Below, in pieces: positions 1 through 8,000 of a stretch of DNA of 45,600 nt (position 1 is the stretch's first letter; each line of letters opens with the position of its first letter). A program made the position numbers and the translations under genes. Below the pieces are notes generated by a model. The model did not search any database, was not told where the DNA came from, and saw only the letters and a list, made by a program, of their open reading frames with translations. The DNA is from Thermoplasmata archaeon (GTDB lineage: Archaea > Thermoplasmatota > DTKX01 > VGTL01): positions 1-45,600 of the forward strand of contig JAWCLH010000024.1 of NCBI GenBank assembly GCA_038851035.1, in the 5' to 3' direction.

Positions 1-584
1 CCGTGGCTGTAGCCGCCCCGCAGCCTCAGAGCGCAGCCGCACAGGCTCCACAGACACAGCCAGCCGCAGCAACCTCGATAGTGCCCCTGAAGAGGAAGAG
101 AGGAAGGCCTAGGAAAGTTCGGCCAGAGGAGGCTCCGGCACAGGCCGTGGCTGTAGCCCCCCCGCAGCCTCAGAGCGCAGCCGCACAGGCTCCACAGACA
201 CAGCCAGCCGCAGCAACCTCGATAGTGCCCCTGAAGAGGAAGAGAGGAAGGCCTAGGAAAGTTCGGCCAGAGGAGGCTCCGGCACAGGCCGTGGCTGTAG
301 CCCCCCCGCAGCCTCAGAGCGCAGCCGCACAGGCTCCACAGACACAGCCAGCCGCAGCAACCTCGATAGTGCCCCTGAAGAGGAAGAGAGGAAGGCCTAG
401 GAAAGTTCGGCCAGAAGAGGCCGCGCAACCTGAGGGCGTCGCAAATGCGGCCCCTTCTGAACAGAAATCCAGTGAGGACTCCTCCGGGCAAGGAGCCGAT
501 GAAAAGAGCGAGGCTCCCGCGGCGGAGGAGAAGATGGAGTCGAAGAGCCCGGGTGGCGCCGAGGGGAATACGCCGGGGCAGTGA
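1..584 (+). CDS. AT-hook tandem-repeat protein (5' end outside window)
   Basis: The reading frame is open from the left edge, so the true start and possibly more repeats lie outside. The visible part holds three 48-residue repeats (144 bp each, starting at 3, 147 and 291). Each has an Ala/Pro/Gln-rich linker followed by the basic motif KRKRGRPRKVR. The RGRPRK core is the canonical AT-hook, which in known proteins inserts into the minor groove of A/T-rich DNA. The copies are almost identical at base level, which implies recent tandem duplication or ongoing homogenisation. After the third hook comes a Ser/Glu/Lys-rich acidic tail (about 54 residues). No enzymatic domain is visible. A DNA-compacting or architectural role like HMGA is inference. 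The gene ends in a T-rich stretch facing a convergent gene. Confidence 0.8.
   Translation, partial: VAVAAPQPQSAAAQAPQTQPAAATSIVPLKRKRGRPRKVRPEEAPAQAVAVAPPQPQSAAAQAPQTQPAAATSIVPLKRKRGRPRKVRPEEAPAQAVAVAPPQPQSAAAQAPQTQPAAATSIVPLKRKRGRPRKVRPEEAAQPEGVANAAPSEQKSSEDSSGQGADEKSEAPAAEEKMESKSPGGAEGNTPGQ
3..425 (+). repeat. 144-bp direct repeats, three copies
   Basis: Near-perfect copies start at 3, 147 and 291, each encoding a linker plus one AT-hook. The first two copies run full length; the third diverges after the codons for RPEEA. One visible difference is an Ala versus Pro codon near the start of copy 1. The copies probably continue to the left of the window. Confidence 0.93.
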
Positions 585-604
585 TTTTTGCTGGATTTTT
601 TAGA
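585..604 (+). terminator. T-rich terminator between convergent genes
   Basis: Two T runs (5 and 6 long) follow the stop codon of the AT-hook gene directly. T-rich tracts without a stem are the usual archaeal termination signal. No hairpin is evident. Confidence 0.5.
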
Positions 605-646
605 CGAAGTCAACTCTTCAAGCTACTACCTAAGGCCCTCGGCAGG

Positions 647-1198
647 CTACCGGGGAATCGACGGAAATGGAGGCTGGGTTGGGGCCGGGGATTGCGGAGG
701 AGAGGGTGAAGGAGGTGAGTTCTGTAACTGGGGCGGATACTGGGGCGCAGGAGCCTGCGGCGCGGGGCAGGAGGAGGGGCTGGTGGGATAGGACTGGGGG
801 GATTGTGAATAGTAATAGGGGTAATAACACTGAGGCGGGTACTGGGCCTGCTGGACTGTAGACTGGGCCGGGGGCGGGCTCCAGGCCTGCTGGGGCGTCT
901 GCTGTCTCCGGGACTGCTCGAGCCAGACCTTCCAGATGTCCTTTGGATACAGCTTCGGGTCGTAGGAGAGGCCCGGGAGGGGCACGCTGCGCAGCCTCGC
1001 ATGGTTGGTGAGGCATACGATACTGCTGATCAGACCGGGGCCCACCACAAGAAGGAAAGGCGGCAGGAAGATTCCCAGCACGGCCATCGCTGCGGTCAGA
1101 CAGATTCCTGCCATCCCGCACGCTCTATTAAACTTGCCCAGCATCTGCTGCTTCCGGGATATCGGAGGCGGCGGCGGCACGTACCAGCTGTTCATCAT
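647..1198 (-). CDS. small membrane protein with Pro/Gln/Tyr-rich tail
   Basis: About 183 residues. A short Pro-rich N-terminus (YVPPPPP) is followed by two hydrophobic segments, roughly residues 25-45 and 47-65, so a two-span hairpin is likely. A short region follows (PGLSYDPKLYPKD) and then a long tail made of Pro, Gln, Tyr and Ser with runs such as CYYPYYYSQSPQSYP. I chose the ATG at 1198 over upstream GTG codons because GGTGAGG lies just in front of it; the next ATG at 1195 is equally possible. I recognise no family. The tail composition resembles low-complexity interaction tails. The promoter carries an 18-bp element shared with the cadherin-like gene ending at 31697. Real expression is likely, function unknown. 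Confidence 0.7.
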   Translation of the reverse strand: MMNSWYVPPPPPISRKQQMLGKFNRACGMAGICLTAAMAVLGIFLPPFLLVVGPGLISSIVCLTNHARLRSVPLPGLSYDPKLYPKDIWKVWLEQSRRQQTPQQAWSPPPAQSTVQQAQYPPQCYYPYYYSQSPQSYPTSPSSCPAPQAPAPQYPPQLQNSPPSPSPPQSPAPTQPPFPSIPR

Positions 1199-1237
1199 TT
1201 CCCTCACCTGCACCACCCGGTCCTTTCGTCGCCGGGG

Positions 1238-1264
1238 TATTTAAGAAGCGCGTGGTAGGTACCA
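1238..1264 (-). promoter_or_regulatory. TATA box plus 18-bp shared upstream element
   Basis: Read on the minus strand, TGGTACCTACCACGCGCT (1264-1247) lies directly upstream of the TATA-like CTTCTTAAATA (1248-1238). The start codon at 1198 is about 49 bases from the element. The same 18 bases recur at 35106-35123 before another membrane-protein gene. TGGTA and TACCA form an inverted repeat around two central bases, which suits a dimeric regulator. Confidence 0.65.
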
Positions 1265-1295
1265 TCAGATCGGGCTACGGGGTGCCGGCCCGCGA

Positions 1296-1306
1296 AGATT
1301 TATACC
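1296..1306 (+). promoter_or_regulatory. TATA box of the MBL hydrolase gene
   Basis: ATTTATAC is centred about 30 bases before the ATG at 1331, and there is no ribosome binding site in front of that ATG. This fits a leaderless transcript. Confidence 0.55.
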
Positions 1307-1330
1307 AGCATCTCTCGTTGCCCGCCAGCG

Positions 1331-2254
1331 ATGCGCGATGGACGGGGAGGCGGACCGGGGCTCGAGGAGCTGGCTCCCGGGCTCCTGCTCGTTCACGCCC
1401 CCATGGAGGGCAGGATACCCTACGCCCACTCGATTCTGGTCCCGGGCGATTCGGGGAGGGGGGGAATTCTCGTGGACACCGGTCTGGGCCCCGGGCCGCT
1501 CCGCACGCTTAAGAAGAGGTTCGGGGTCCGCCTGGTCCTCAACAGCCACTATCACAGGGACCACACCTGGGGAAACTACCTTTTTAAAGATGTGCCCGTG
1601 AAGGCACACTTCCTGGACGCCCCCATGCTCAACTCGATGAGGGTCTATTTCAGGATGATGGGGCTCGCGGGCAGGAGGGACGCCGCGCTGATAAAGCGCT
1701 TCACGCTCACTTTCATACCCCACACGCCGGGCCCGCGCGTGGGCACGTTTGATGGAGGTGAGGTCTTCGAGGCCGGCGGCGTCGAGCTGGAGGTCGTCCA
1801 CCTCCCCGGCCACTCGCCCGGCCACTGCGGGTTCCTCCAGCGCGAGGCGCGCGTCCTGTTTTCCGCGGACATAGTTCCGGACGACTTCGGCCCCTGGTAC
1901 GGCCATGCCTGCTCCTCGATGGAGGACTTCGCATCGTCCATAAACCGTATCATCGCTATGAGGCCCCATATCCTAGTCCCCGCCCACGGTTCCCCCATCC
2001 GCCGGAGAATCGTCTCGAGGCTCCGGAAGTACCGGGACAAAATTCGCTGGAGGGAGAGGAGGCTCCTGAGCCTTCTCGAGAGCCCGCTGACACTGGCGGA
2101 GATTCTCGCTCGCCACCCCTTCTACGGCGGCTCGCCCGCCGCTCTCAGACTCCCGTACAGCTTCTGGGAGGAGACAATGGTCGTCAAGCATCTCGAGAAG
2201 CTCGTTGAGGAGGGAGAGGTGGAGAAAAGGGGGGCGCGCTTCGTGGCCCGCTGA
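1331..2254 (+). CDS. MBL-fold metallohydrolase with C-terminal helical/winged domain
   Basis: 307 residues. The metallo-beta-lactamase signature HYHRDH (residues 73-78, HxHxDH) is present, followed by GHSPGHCGF with the next metal-ligand His, then SADIVPDDF, which holds the bridging Asp, and PAHGSP with the last His. All ligands of a two-metal site are therefore in place. After the fold, about 80 residues (from LRKYRDKIRWRERRLLSLLE) look like the helical extension seen in LACTB2-type members. That subgroup includes RNA endonucleases as well as thioesterases and lactonases, so the substrate cannot be named. The start is the ATG behind the TATA box. The gene diverges from the small membrane-protein gene and ends 33 bases before valS. 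Confidence 0.85.
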   Translation: MRDGRGGGPGLEELAPGLLLVHAPMEGRIPYAHSILVPGDSGRGGILVDTGLGPGPLRTLKKRFGVRLVLNSHYHRDHTWGNYLFKDVPVKAHFLDAPMLNSMRVYFRMMGLAGRRDAALIKRFTLTFIPHTPGPRVGTFDGGEVFEAGGVELEVVHLPGHSPGHCGFLQREARVLFSADIVPDDFGPWYGHACSSMEDFASSINRIIAMRPHILVPAHGSPIRRRIVSRLRKYRDKIRWRERRLLSLLESPLTLAEILARHPFYGGSPAALRLPYSFWEETMVVKHLEKLVEEGEVEKRGARFVAR

Positions 2255-2260
2255 AGGGAA

Positions 2261-2270
2261 ATTTCTTAAG
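2261..2270 (+). promoter_or_regulatory. TATA box of valS
   Basis: ATTTCTTAAG sits between the MBL stop and valS, centred about 22 bases before the ATG at 2288. It suggests valS has its own promoter with a very short or absent leader. Confidence 0.45.
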
Positions 2271-2287
2271 CACCGAGCGCTTTGGCG

Positions 2288-5032
2288 ATGCAGAGAGTGA
2301 TGGCCGGCGAGAGTGCATCCGGGACGGTAGTGGAGGCGCAGAGCCACTCCGACTACGACGTGAAGGCCGTGGAGGCGAAGTGGCAGGAGAGGTGGGAGAG
2401 GGAGAGGATCTACTGGTTCGACTGGTCATCTGAGAAGCCGGTGTACAGCATTGACAACCCCCCGCGATACGCCAACGCCGCGCTCCACCTGGGCCACGCC
2501 ACCTCCTACACACAAATTGATTTCGTCGCCCGGTACAAGAGGCAGAGGGGCTACAACGTCTTTTTCCCGCTCTGCGCGGACGTCAACGGGATGCCGATCG
2601 AGGTATCGACGGAGAAGAGGTACGGGGTCAGCCGGAAGAACACTCCGAGAAAGAGGCTCATCGAGCTCTGCTCGGCCTTCGCTGCGGAGAACATCGCGGA
2701 GATGAAGCGCCAGTTCAGAATTCTGGGTCACTCGATGGACCCCAGCATCTACTACCAGACCGACAGCCCGGAGTACAGGCGGATAACCCAGCTGACATTC
2801 CTCGAGATGCTCCGGAGGGGGCTGGTTTATAAAAAGGAGCACCCCGTGACCTGGTGCCCCCACTGCGGCACCGCGCTCGCGAGCGCGGACGTGGAGTATC
2901 AGGAGAGGAGGACGAAGCTGAACTATATTAAGTTCGGCGCAGAGGACGGAGGGACGGTGGTCGTGGCGACCACTCGCCCGGAGCTCCTGTGCACATGTCA
3001 GATGGTGGCAGTGCATCCTGAGGATGAGAGGTACAGGTACCTGCCTGGGACGAGCCTCACCGTACCACTTTTTGGCAAGAAGGTCCCGGTGAGGGAGGAC
3101 GGTAAGGTCGACCCCGAATTTGGCACAGGGGTTGTCATGGTCTGCACAATCGGCGACAAGGACGACCTTGAGTGGGTGCAGAGGTACGGCCTCCCAATCG
3201 AGAAGGGGATAGACGCGGACGGAAAAATGACCGCTCTGGCGGGGAAATTCGAGGGGATGGGAATTCGGGAGGCGCGGGAGGCGGTCATTGAGGAGCTGAG
3301 GAAGGAGGGACTCCTGGTGAAACAGGAGGAGCTGGTTCAGAGCGTCGGGACCTGCTGGCGCTGCCACACCGCGGTCGAGTTCCTAAGCGTGCCACAGTGG
3401 TTTCTGAAGACCCTAGACTTCAAGGACAAAATTTTGGAGAAGTCGAACAGCATCCGCTGGCATCCCGAGTTCATGAAGGTCAGGCTCGAGAACTGGACCC
3501 GCTCGCTGGCCTGGGACTGGTGCATATCGAGGCAGAGGTACTTCGCCACCGCCATTCCCATATGGGAGTGCACAAAGTGTGGGGAGGCCGTGCCCGCGAG
3601 ACCGGAGCAGTGCTATGTCGACCCGACCGTCACCCCACCGCCAGTGGAAAAATGTCCGAGTTGCGGTGGGGAGCTGAAAGGCTGCGAGGACGTCTTCGAC
3701 ACTTGGATGGACAGCTCCATCACCCCCCTGTACAACACATTCTGGGGCAGGGACGAAACAAAGTTCAAAAGGCTATTCCCCATGTCCCTAAGGCCCCAGA
3801 GCCACGACATCATCAGGACCTGGGCCTTCTACACGATTCACCGCCACCTCTTGCTCCTCGACAGCATTCCGTGGAGGGAGATCATCATCAACGGCTTCAT
3901 CATGGCCCCAGACGGGACGCCGATGCACACCTCGAAGGGAAATGTAATAGACCCATTACCCCTATTAGAGAAGTACGGCGCCGACGCCTTCCGCTACTAC
4001 GCAGCTTCCTGCACGCTTGGAATGGACCACGCGTTCCAGTCCAAGGAGGTTGTGCATGGGAGCAAATTGGTGATGAAGCTTTGGAACGTGGAGAGGTTCG
4101 TTGGGATGGCCATCGGTGGAGGGGATGAGGCTCGCGGGAATGGGGTTGGGGTAGGGAGAGGTGGAGGAGGGCCTCAGGGAGCAGGTAGGCCCGCGCGCCC
4201 TGACGACCTGAGGACTGTTGACCGCTGGATTCTCTCGGTCTACTCCGGCATTGTCGAGAGGGTTACGGCGCTCATGGACGAGTACCAGTTCGACAAAGCT
4301 ATGAGGGAGCTCGAGGCTTTTCTGTGGCACGAGTTCGCAGACCACTACATCGAGATGGTCAAGCACAGGAGCGACGGGGCGATGCGCTACACCCTATATA
4401 CAATTGGCCTCGGGGTCGCGAAGATGCTCGCGCCGTTCATGCCGCACGTGACTGAGGAGGTCTTCGAGCGGTGGTTCAGGGAGGCCGAGGGGGAAAAGAG
4501 CATCCACATCTCGAAATGGCCCGAGCCCGTGCTGAGGGACCCAGACGCCGAGAGGGCCGGGGCCCTAGTGCGAGACGTAATCGCAAGGCTGAGGGCTTGG
4601 AAGGTGGAAAAGGGAATCGGGCTTAGGCAGCCGATGGGGAGGGTGTTCGCCTTCGGCCCCGGGGCCGAGCTGCTGAGAGAATCGCTGGAGGATATCAAAG
4701 GCACTCTGCGGGCCACGGAGGTCGTTCTCGAGCGCCCCCCAGACCTGAGGGAGGAGGTCACGAGAGTGACTCCCGTGAAGTCGAGGCTGGGGCCTCTCTT
4801 CAAAGCCGATGCTGCGGCGGTCGCATCGGCGCTCGAGGCCCTCCCGCCGTCGCGGGTGGCGGAGGCACTTGCCGGTGGCCGGCTGGAGCTCGAGCTCCCT
4901 GACGGCAAGGGGGTGTCAGTATCGCCGGAGATGGTCAAACTGGAGAGAGCCACCTTCGCGGGCGGACGGAGGGTGGAGGCACTGCACGTGGGGCCGCTCA
5001 CCGTTTTGGTGGAAAAGACCGGGGGCGTGTGA
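2288..5032 (+). CDS. valS: valyl-tRNA synthetase
   Basis: 914 residues from the ATG at 2288; a TTG at 2282 and an ATG at 2300 are alternatives. It charges tRNA-Val with valine in the cytoplasm. Class I signatures are visible: HLGH (about 67-70) for HIGH, and PMHTSKGN (about 545-552) in the place of KMSKS, of which only Met and the final SK are kept. Two Cys clusters (CPHCG; CTKCG with CPSCG) look like zinc knuckles. An editing (CP1) domain lies between them, and a helical anticodon-binding domain follows. The sequence matches the archaeal/cytosolic ValS type and length. Oddity: a Gly/Arg-rich insert of about 30 residues (about 609-638) lies at the join to the anticodon-binding domain. The gene converges on the TPR gene with only 4 bases between stops. 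Confidence 0.96.
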   Translation: MQRVMAGESASGTVVEAQSHSDYDVKAVEAKWQERWERERIYWFDWSSEKPVYSIDNPPRYANAALHLGHATSYTQIDFVARYKRQRGYNVFFPLCADVNGMPIEVSTEKRYGVSRKNTPRKRLIELCSAFAAENIAEMKRQFRILGHSMDPSIYYQTDSPEYRRITQLTFLEMLRRGLVYKKEHPVTWCPHCGTALASADVEYQERRTKLNYIKFGAEDGGTVVVATTRPELLCTCQMVAVHPEDERYRYLPGTSLTVPLFGKKVPVREDGKVDPEFGTGVVMVCTIGDKDDLEWVQRYGLPIEKGIDADGKMTALAGKFEGMGIREAREAVIEELRKEGLLVKQEELVQSVGTCWRCHTAVEFLSVPQWFLKTLDFKDKILEKSNSIRWHPEFMKVRLENWTRSLAWDWCISRQRYFATAIPIWECTKCGEAVPARPEQCYVDPTVTPPPVEKCPSCGGELKGCEDVFDTWMDSSITPLYNTFWGRDETKFKRLFPMSLRPQSHDIIRTWAFYTIHRHLLLLDSIPWREIIINGFIMAPDGTPMHTSKGNVIDPLPLLEKYGADAFRYYAASCTLGMDHAFQSKEVVHGSKLVMKLWNVERFVGMAIGGGDEARGNGVGVGRGGGGPQGAGRPARPDDLRTVDRWILSVYSGIVERVTALMDEYQFDKAMRELEAFLWHEFADHYIEMVKHRSDGAMRYTLYTIGLGVAKMLAPFMPHVTEEVFERWFREAEGEKSIHISKWPEPVLRDPDAERAGALVRDVIARLRAWKVEKGIGLRQPMGRVFAFGPGAELLRESLEDIKGTLRATEVVLERPPDLREEVTRVTPVKSRLGPLFKADAAAVASALEALPPSRVAEALAGGRLELELPDGKGVSVSPEMVKLERATFAGGRRVEALHVGPLTVLVEKTGGV

Positions 5033-5036
5033 GGCG

Positions 5037-8000
5037 CTACTCTCCGCCCTCCTCCGGCTCCGGTATCTCACCGGCCATCGAGCGGCGGGGCGCGGCCGGA
5101 GGCTCCCTCTTCTTCTCCCTCGCCTCCAAAACGTCCTTGTAGACGGGCTCGAGCTCGATCGCCTTTCGATAGCACTCACGAGCCTTGACCGTGTGCCTCA
5201 TGCTCTCGAGTATGTGGCCCTTCTTGAACCACGCTTCGGCGCTGTCGGGCTTGAGGACCAGGACTCTGTCGAATGCCCTTATCGCCTCACCCTTCCTCCC
5301 CAGCTCGAGTAGGGCGTTGCCCTTCCCGAGCCAGGCCTGCGGGTTCTTCTCGTCAATACCCAGAGCGGCCTCGAACGCCTCGAGCGCCTTCCCTGACTTG
5401 CCCATTGCGTTCAGCGCCTCACCCTGCCTCACGAGCGCAGAGGTCAGGCCGGGGTTGCTGGCGAGGGCGCGTTGGTAGGCCTCGACTGCCCTCTCAAGGT
5501 CACCGAGGATGTGAAGGGAATTGCCCAGATTGAACCAGGCCTCGGCATAGCCCTGGTCCGTCTTCACTGCCCTCTCATAGCACTCGACCGCCTCCTTTAT
5601 CCTCCCCTGCCTCTCGAGCGTCACGCCGCGGTTGTTCCAGGGCACGGCGTAGCCGGGGTCTATAGCCGTTGCCCTTGCGAAACTCTGCTCCGCCCCCTGC
5701 AGGTCGCCCACCATCAGCTGAACCGCTCCTTTGTTGTTCCAGGCGCGGGCCGATTTGGGATTGATTCTGAGCGCTTGGTCGTAGCAATCGCGCGCGTTCT
5801 CAAGGTCTCCCATCTCGCGGAAAATATTGCCCTTCCCCTCCCAGTAGCTCTCGCTCTCCTTCAACCGCAGGGCGCGGTCGAAGGCCTCAAGGGCCTCTTC
5901 GTACCTGTGCAGGGCCCCCAGCGCGCTCCCCAGCGCCCTCCAGACCTCCGGGTCGCCAGGCTCGAGCTCGAGAGAGCGCTCGTAGCAGTCCACGGCCTCC
6001 TTGAGCTTCTTCATTCTCGCGAGCAGATTGCCCTTGTTGTTCCAGACCGATGGAGCCCTCGAGTTCCACTCGAGAGAGCTTTCGAAGGCCTTCAGGGCCT
6101 CCTCAAACCTTCCGAGGGCGAAGAGAACGGTACCCCGGTTATTCATGACAGCGGCGTTCTCGGGAGCATACTCGAGGGCCCTGTCATAGGCCTCTAGGGC
6201 CTCGGAGTGCCGCCCGAGCCCGTGCAGGAGCTCGCCGAGCTGGCTCCAGGCCGCGGGGTTGTCTGGGTGGAGCTGCAGCGACGCTCTGTAGGACTCAATT
6301 GCCTCGTTGTACTTGCCGAGCCTGCTGAGCGCGTCCGCTCTCCTCTCCCACGCCCCCCAGTCCCGGGGCGCCCTCTTTATTTCCTCGTCGCAGACCTTCA
6401 CAACCTCCTCGAGCTGGCCTATGCTCGCGAGCACGGCTTCCTTGCTCCGCAGAGACTCGAGATAATTGGGGTCTAGCTGGGATGCCCTGTCGTAGCTTCG
6501 GATGGCCTCCTCAGGCCTATTCAGGCCGAACAGCGCGTTGCCCTTTCCGACGAGCGCGTGGACGAAGCCGGGCTCCGCCTCCAAGGCCCTCTCGAAGGCC
6601 TCCAAGGCCTTTGCATAGTCCCCCTCCGCGTTCAGGATGCTACCCAGATTGCTCCAGGCCTTCGCGTCGTGGGGGTTCAGCTCCAGCGCCTTCCTGAAGG
6701 CCTCCTTCGCCCCCTCCCTGTCGCCGATGTTGAAGAGCACTGTGCCCCTCCAGTTCCAGGCCTCGGCGTGCAGGGGGTCCTTCTCCAACACCTTTGAGTA
6801 GCACTCCAACGCCTCAGCGCTCTTCCCCGCCCAGCTCAGCGCATTCCCCTTCCTGAACCAGGCCTCAACAAAGTTCTCGTTCAGCTGGAGCGCCTTGTCA
6901 TAGCACTCAATGGCCTCGTCGGTCCTCCCCAGCACATGGAGCGCGTTGCCGCGCGCGCACCAGGCCTCCTCGCTCCCGGGGTTCAGGTCCATCGCCCTGT
7001 CGAAGCACGGGACCGCCTCTTCGAAGCGCTCCATCTCGGAGAGAAGGTTGCCCTTCTCGTACCAGGCCTCGTGGTAATCAACCTTTATCTGAATCGCCCT
7101 GTCGAGCGCCTCCAGCGCTTCGATGTGCCTTCCCAGCCTCTTTTTCGTGAGGGCTATGTTGAGCCAGAGCTCGGCGTGGTCCGGCCTCACAGAGAGGGCT
7201 TTCTCGAAAGAGGCAAGCGCCTCCTCGTCCCTGCCGAGCCTCGAGAGGGCCTTGCCCTTGTTCAGCCAGACCTCCGCGAACTCATCGCTCAGACTCTTCA
7301 CGTTCTCGTAGCAGGCGACCGCCTCGGAATACCTCCCGAGAAGGAAGTAGGCGTTTCCCCTGTCCCTCCAGCCAGCCTCGCTCGATGGCTCGAACTCCGT
7401 CGCCTTCTCCAGCGCCTCCGCCGCCTCCGCGGGCCTGCCAAGTGTGTAAAGGATGCTCCCGATGTCGTGCCAAGCGACCGCGAAGTAGGGGTTGAGCTCG
7501 ACGACCTTTTTCAGCGACTCCAGCGCCTCCCTCGCCCTCCCCGCCCTTCGCAGCAGCCTAGCCTTCTCATAGATTCTGAGGTGATCCTCCGGTCTCGTCG
7601 CGAGCTCTCTTTCGCACTCGGCGAGCGCGGCACCCACCCTCGAAGGCTCGACGAGGGCGTCCATCCTGGCCCAGGCGTCCGGGAAATTGGGGTTGATTCT
7701 GACTGCCTCGCCATATGCCCTCCGCGCCTCGCCCCTCCTGCCGAGCTCCTCCAGCTCCCTCCCATAGGAATACCAGACCACCTCGTCCACACGGCCCTGC
7801 CCCAGCAGGGCCTCGTAGGCCTCCGCGGCCTCCCTGTGCCTCCCGAGCTGGGAGAGGACCTCGGCCTTGTTGTGCAGCGCAACCTCCCGCTCGCGGCCAA
7901 GCTCTAGGGCCCGGTTGAAGGCCTCCAGGGCCTCTTGGAGCCGGCCCATCGCCCTCAGCACGGCACCCCGGTTGTTGTGGGCCTTGGCGGAGGAGGGGTT

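Noticed and set aside
5472-7907. Several 200-320-codon plus-strand open frames opposite the TPR gene
   Set aside because: They mirror the TPR codons, give Leu/Pro/Arg-rich proteins with no domain, and have no promoter signals.
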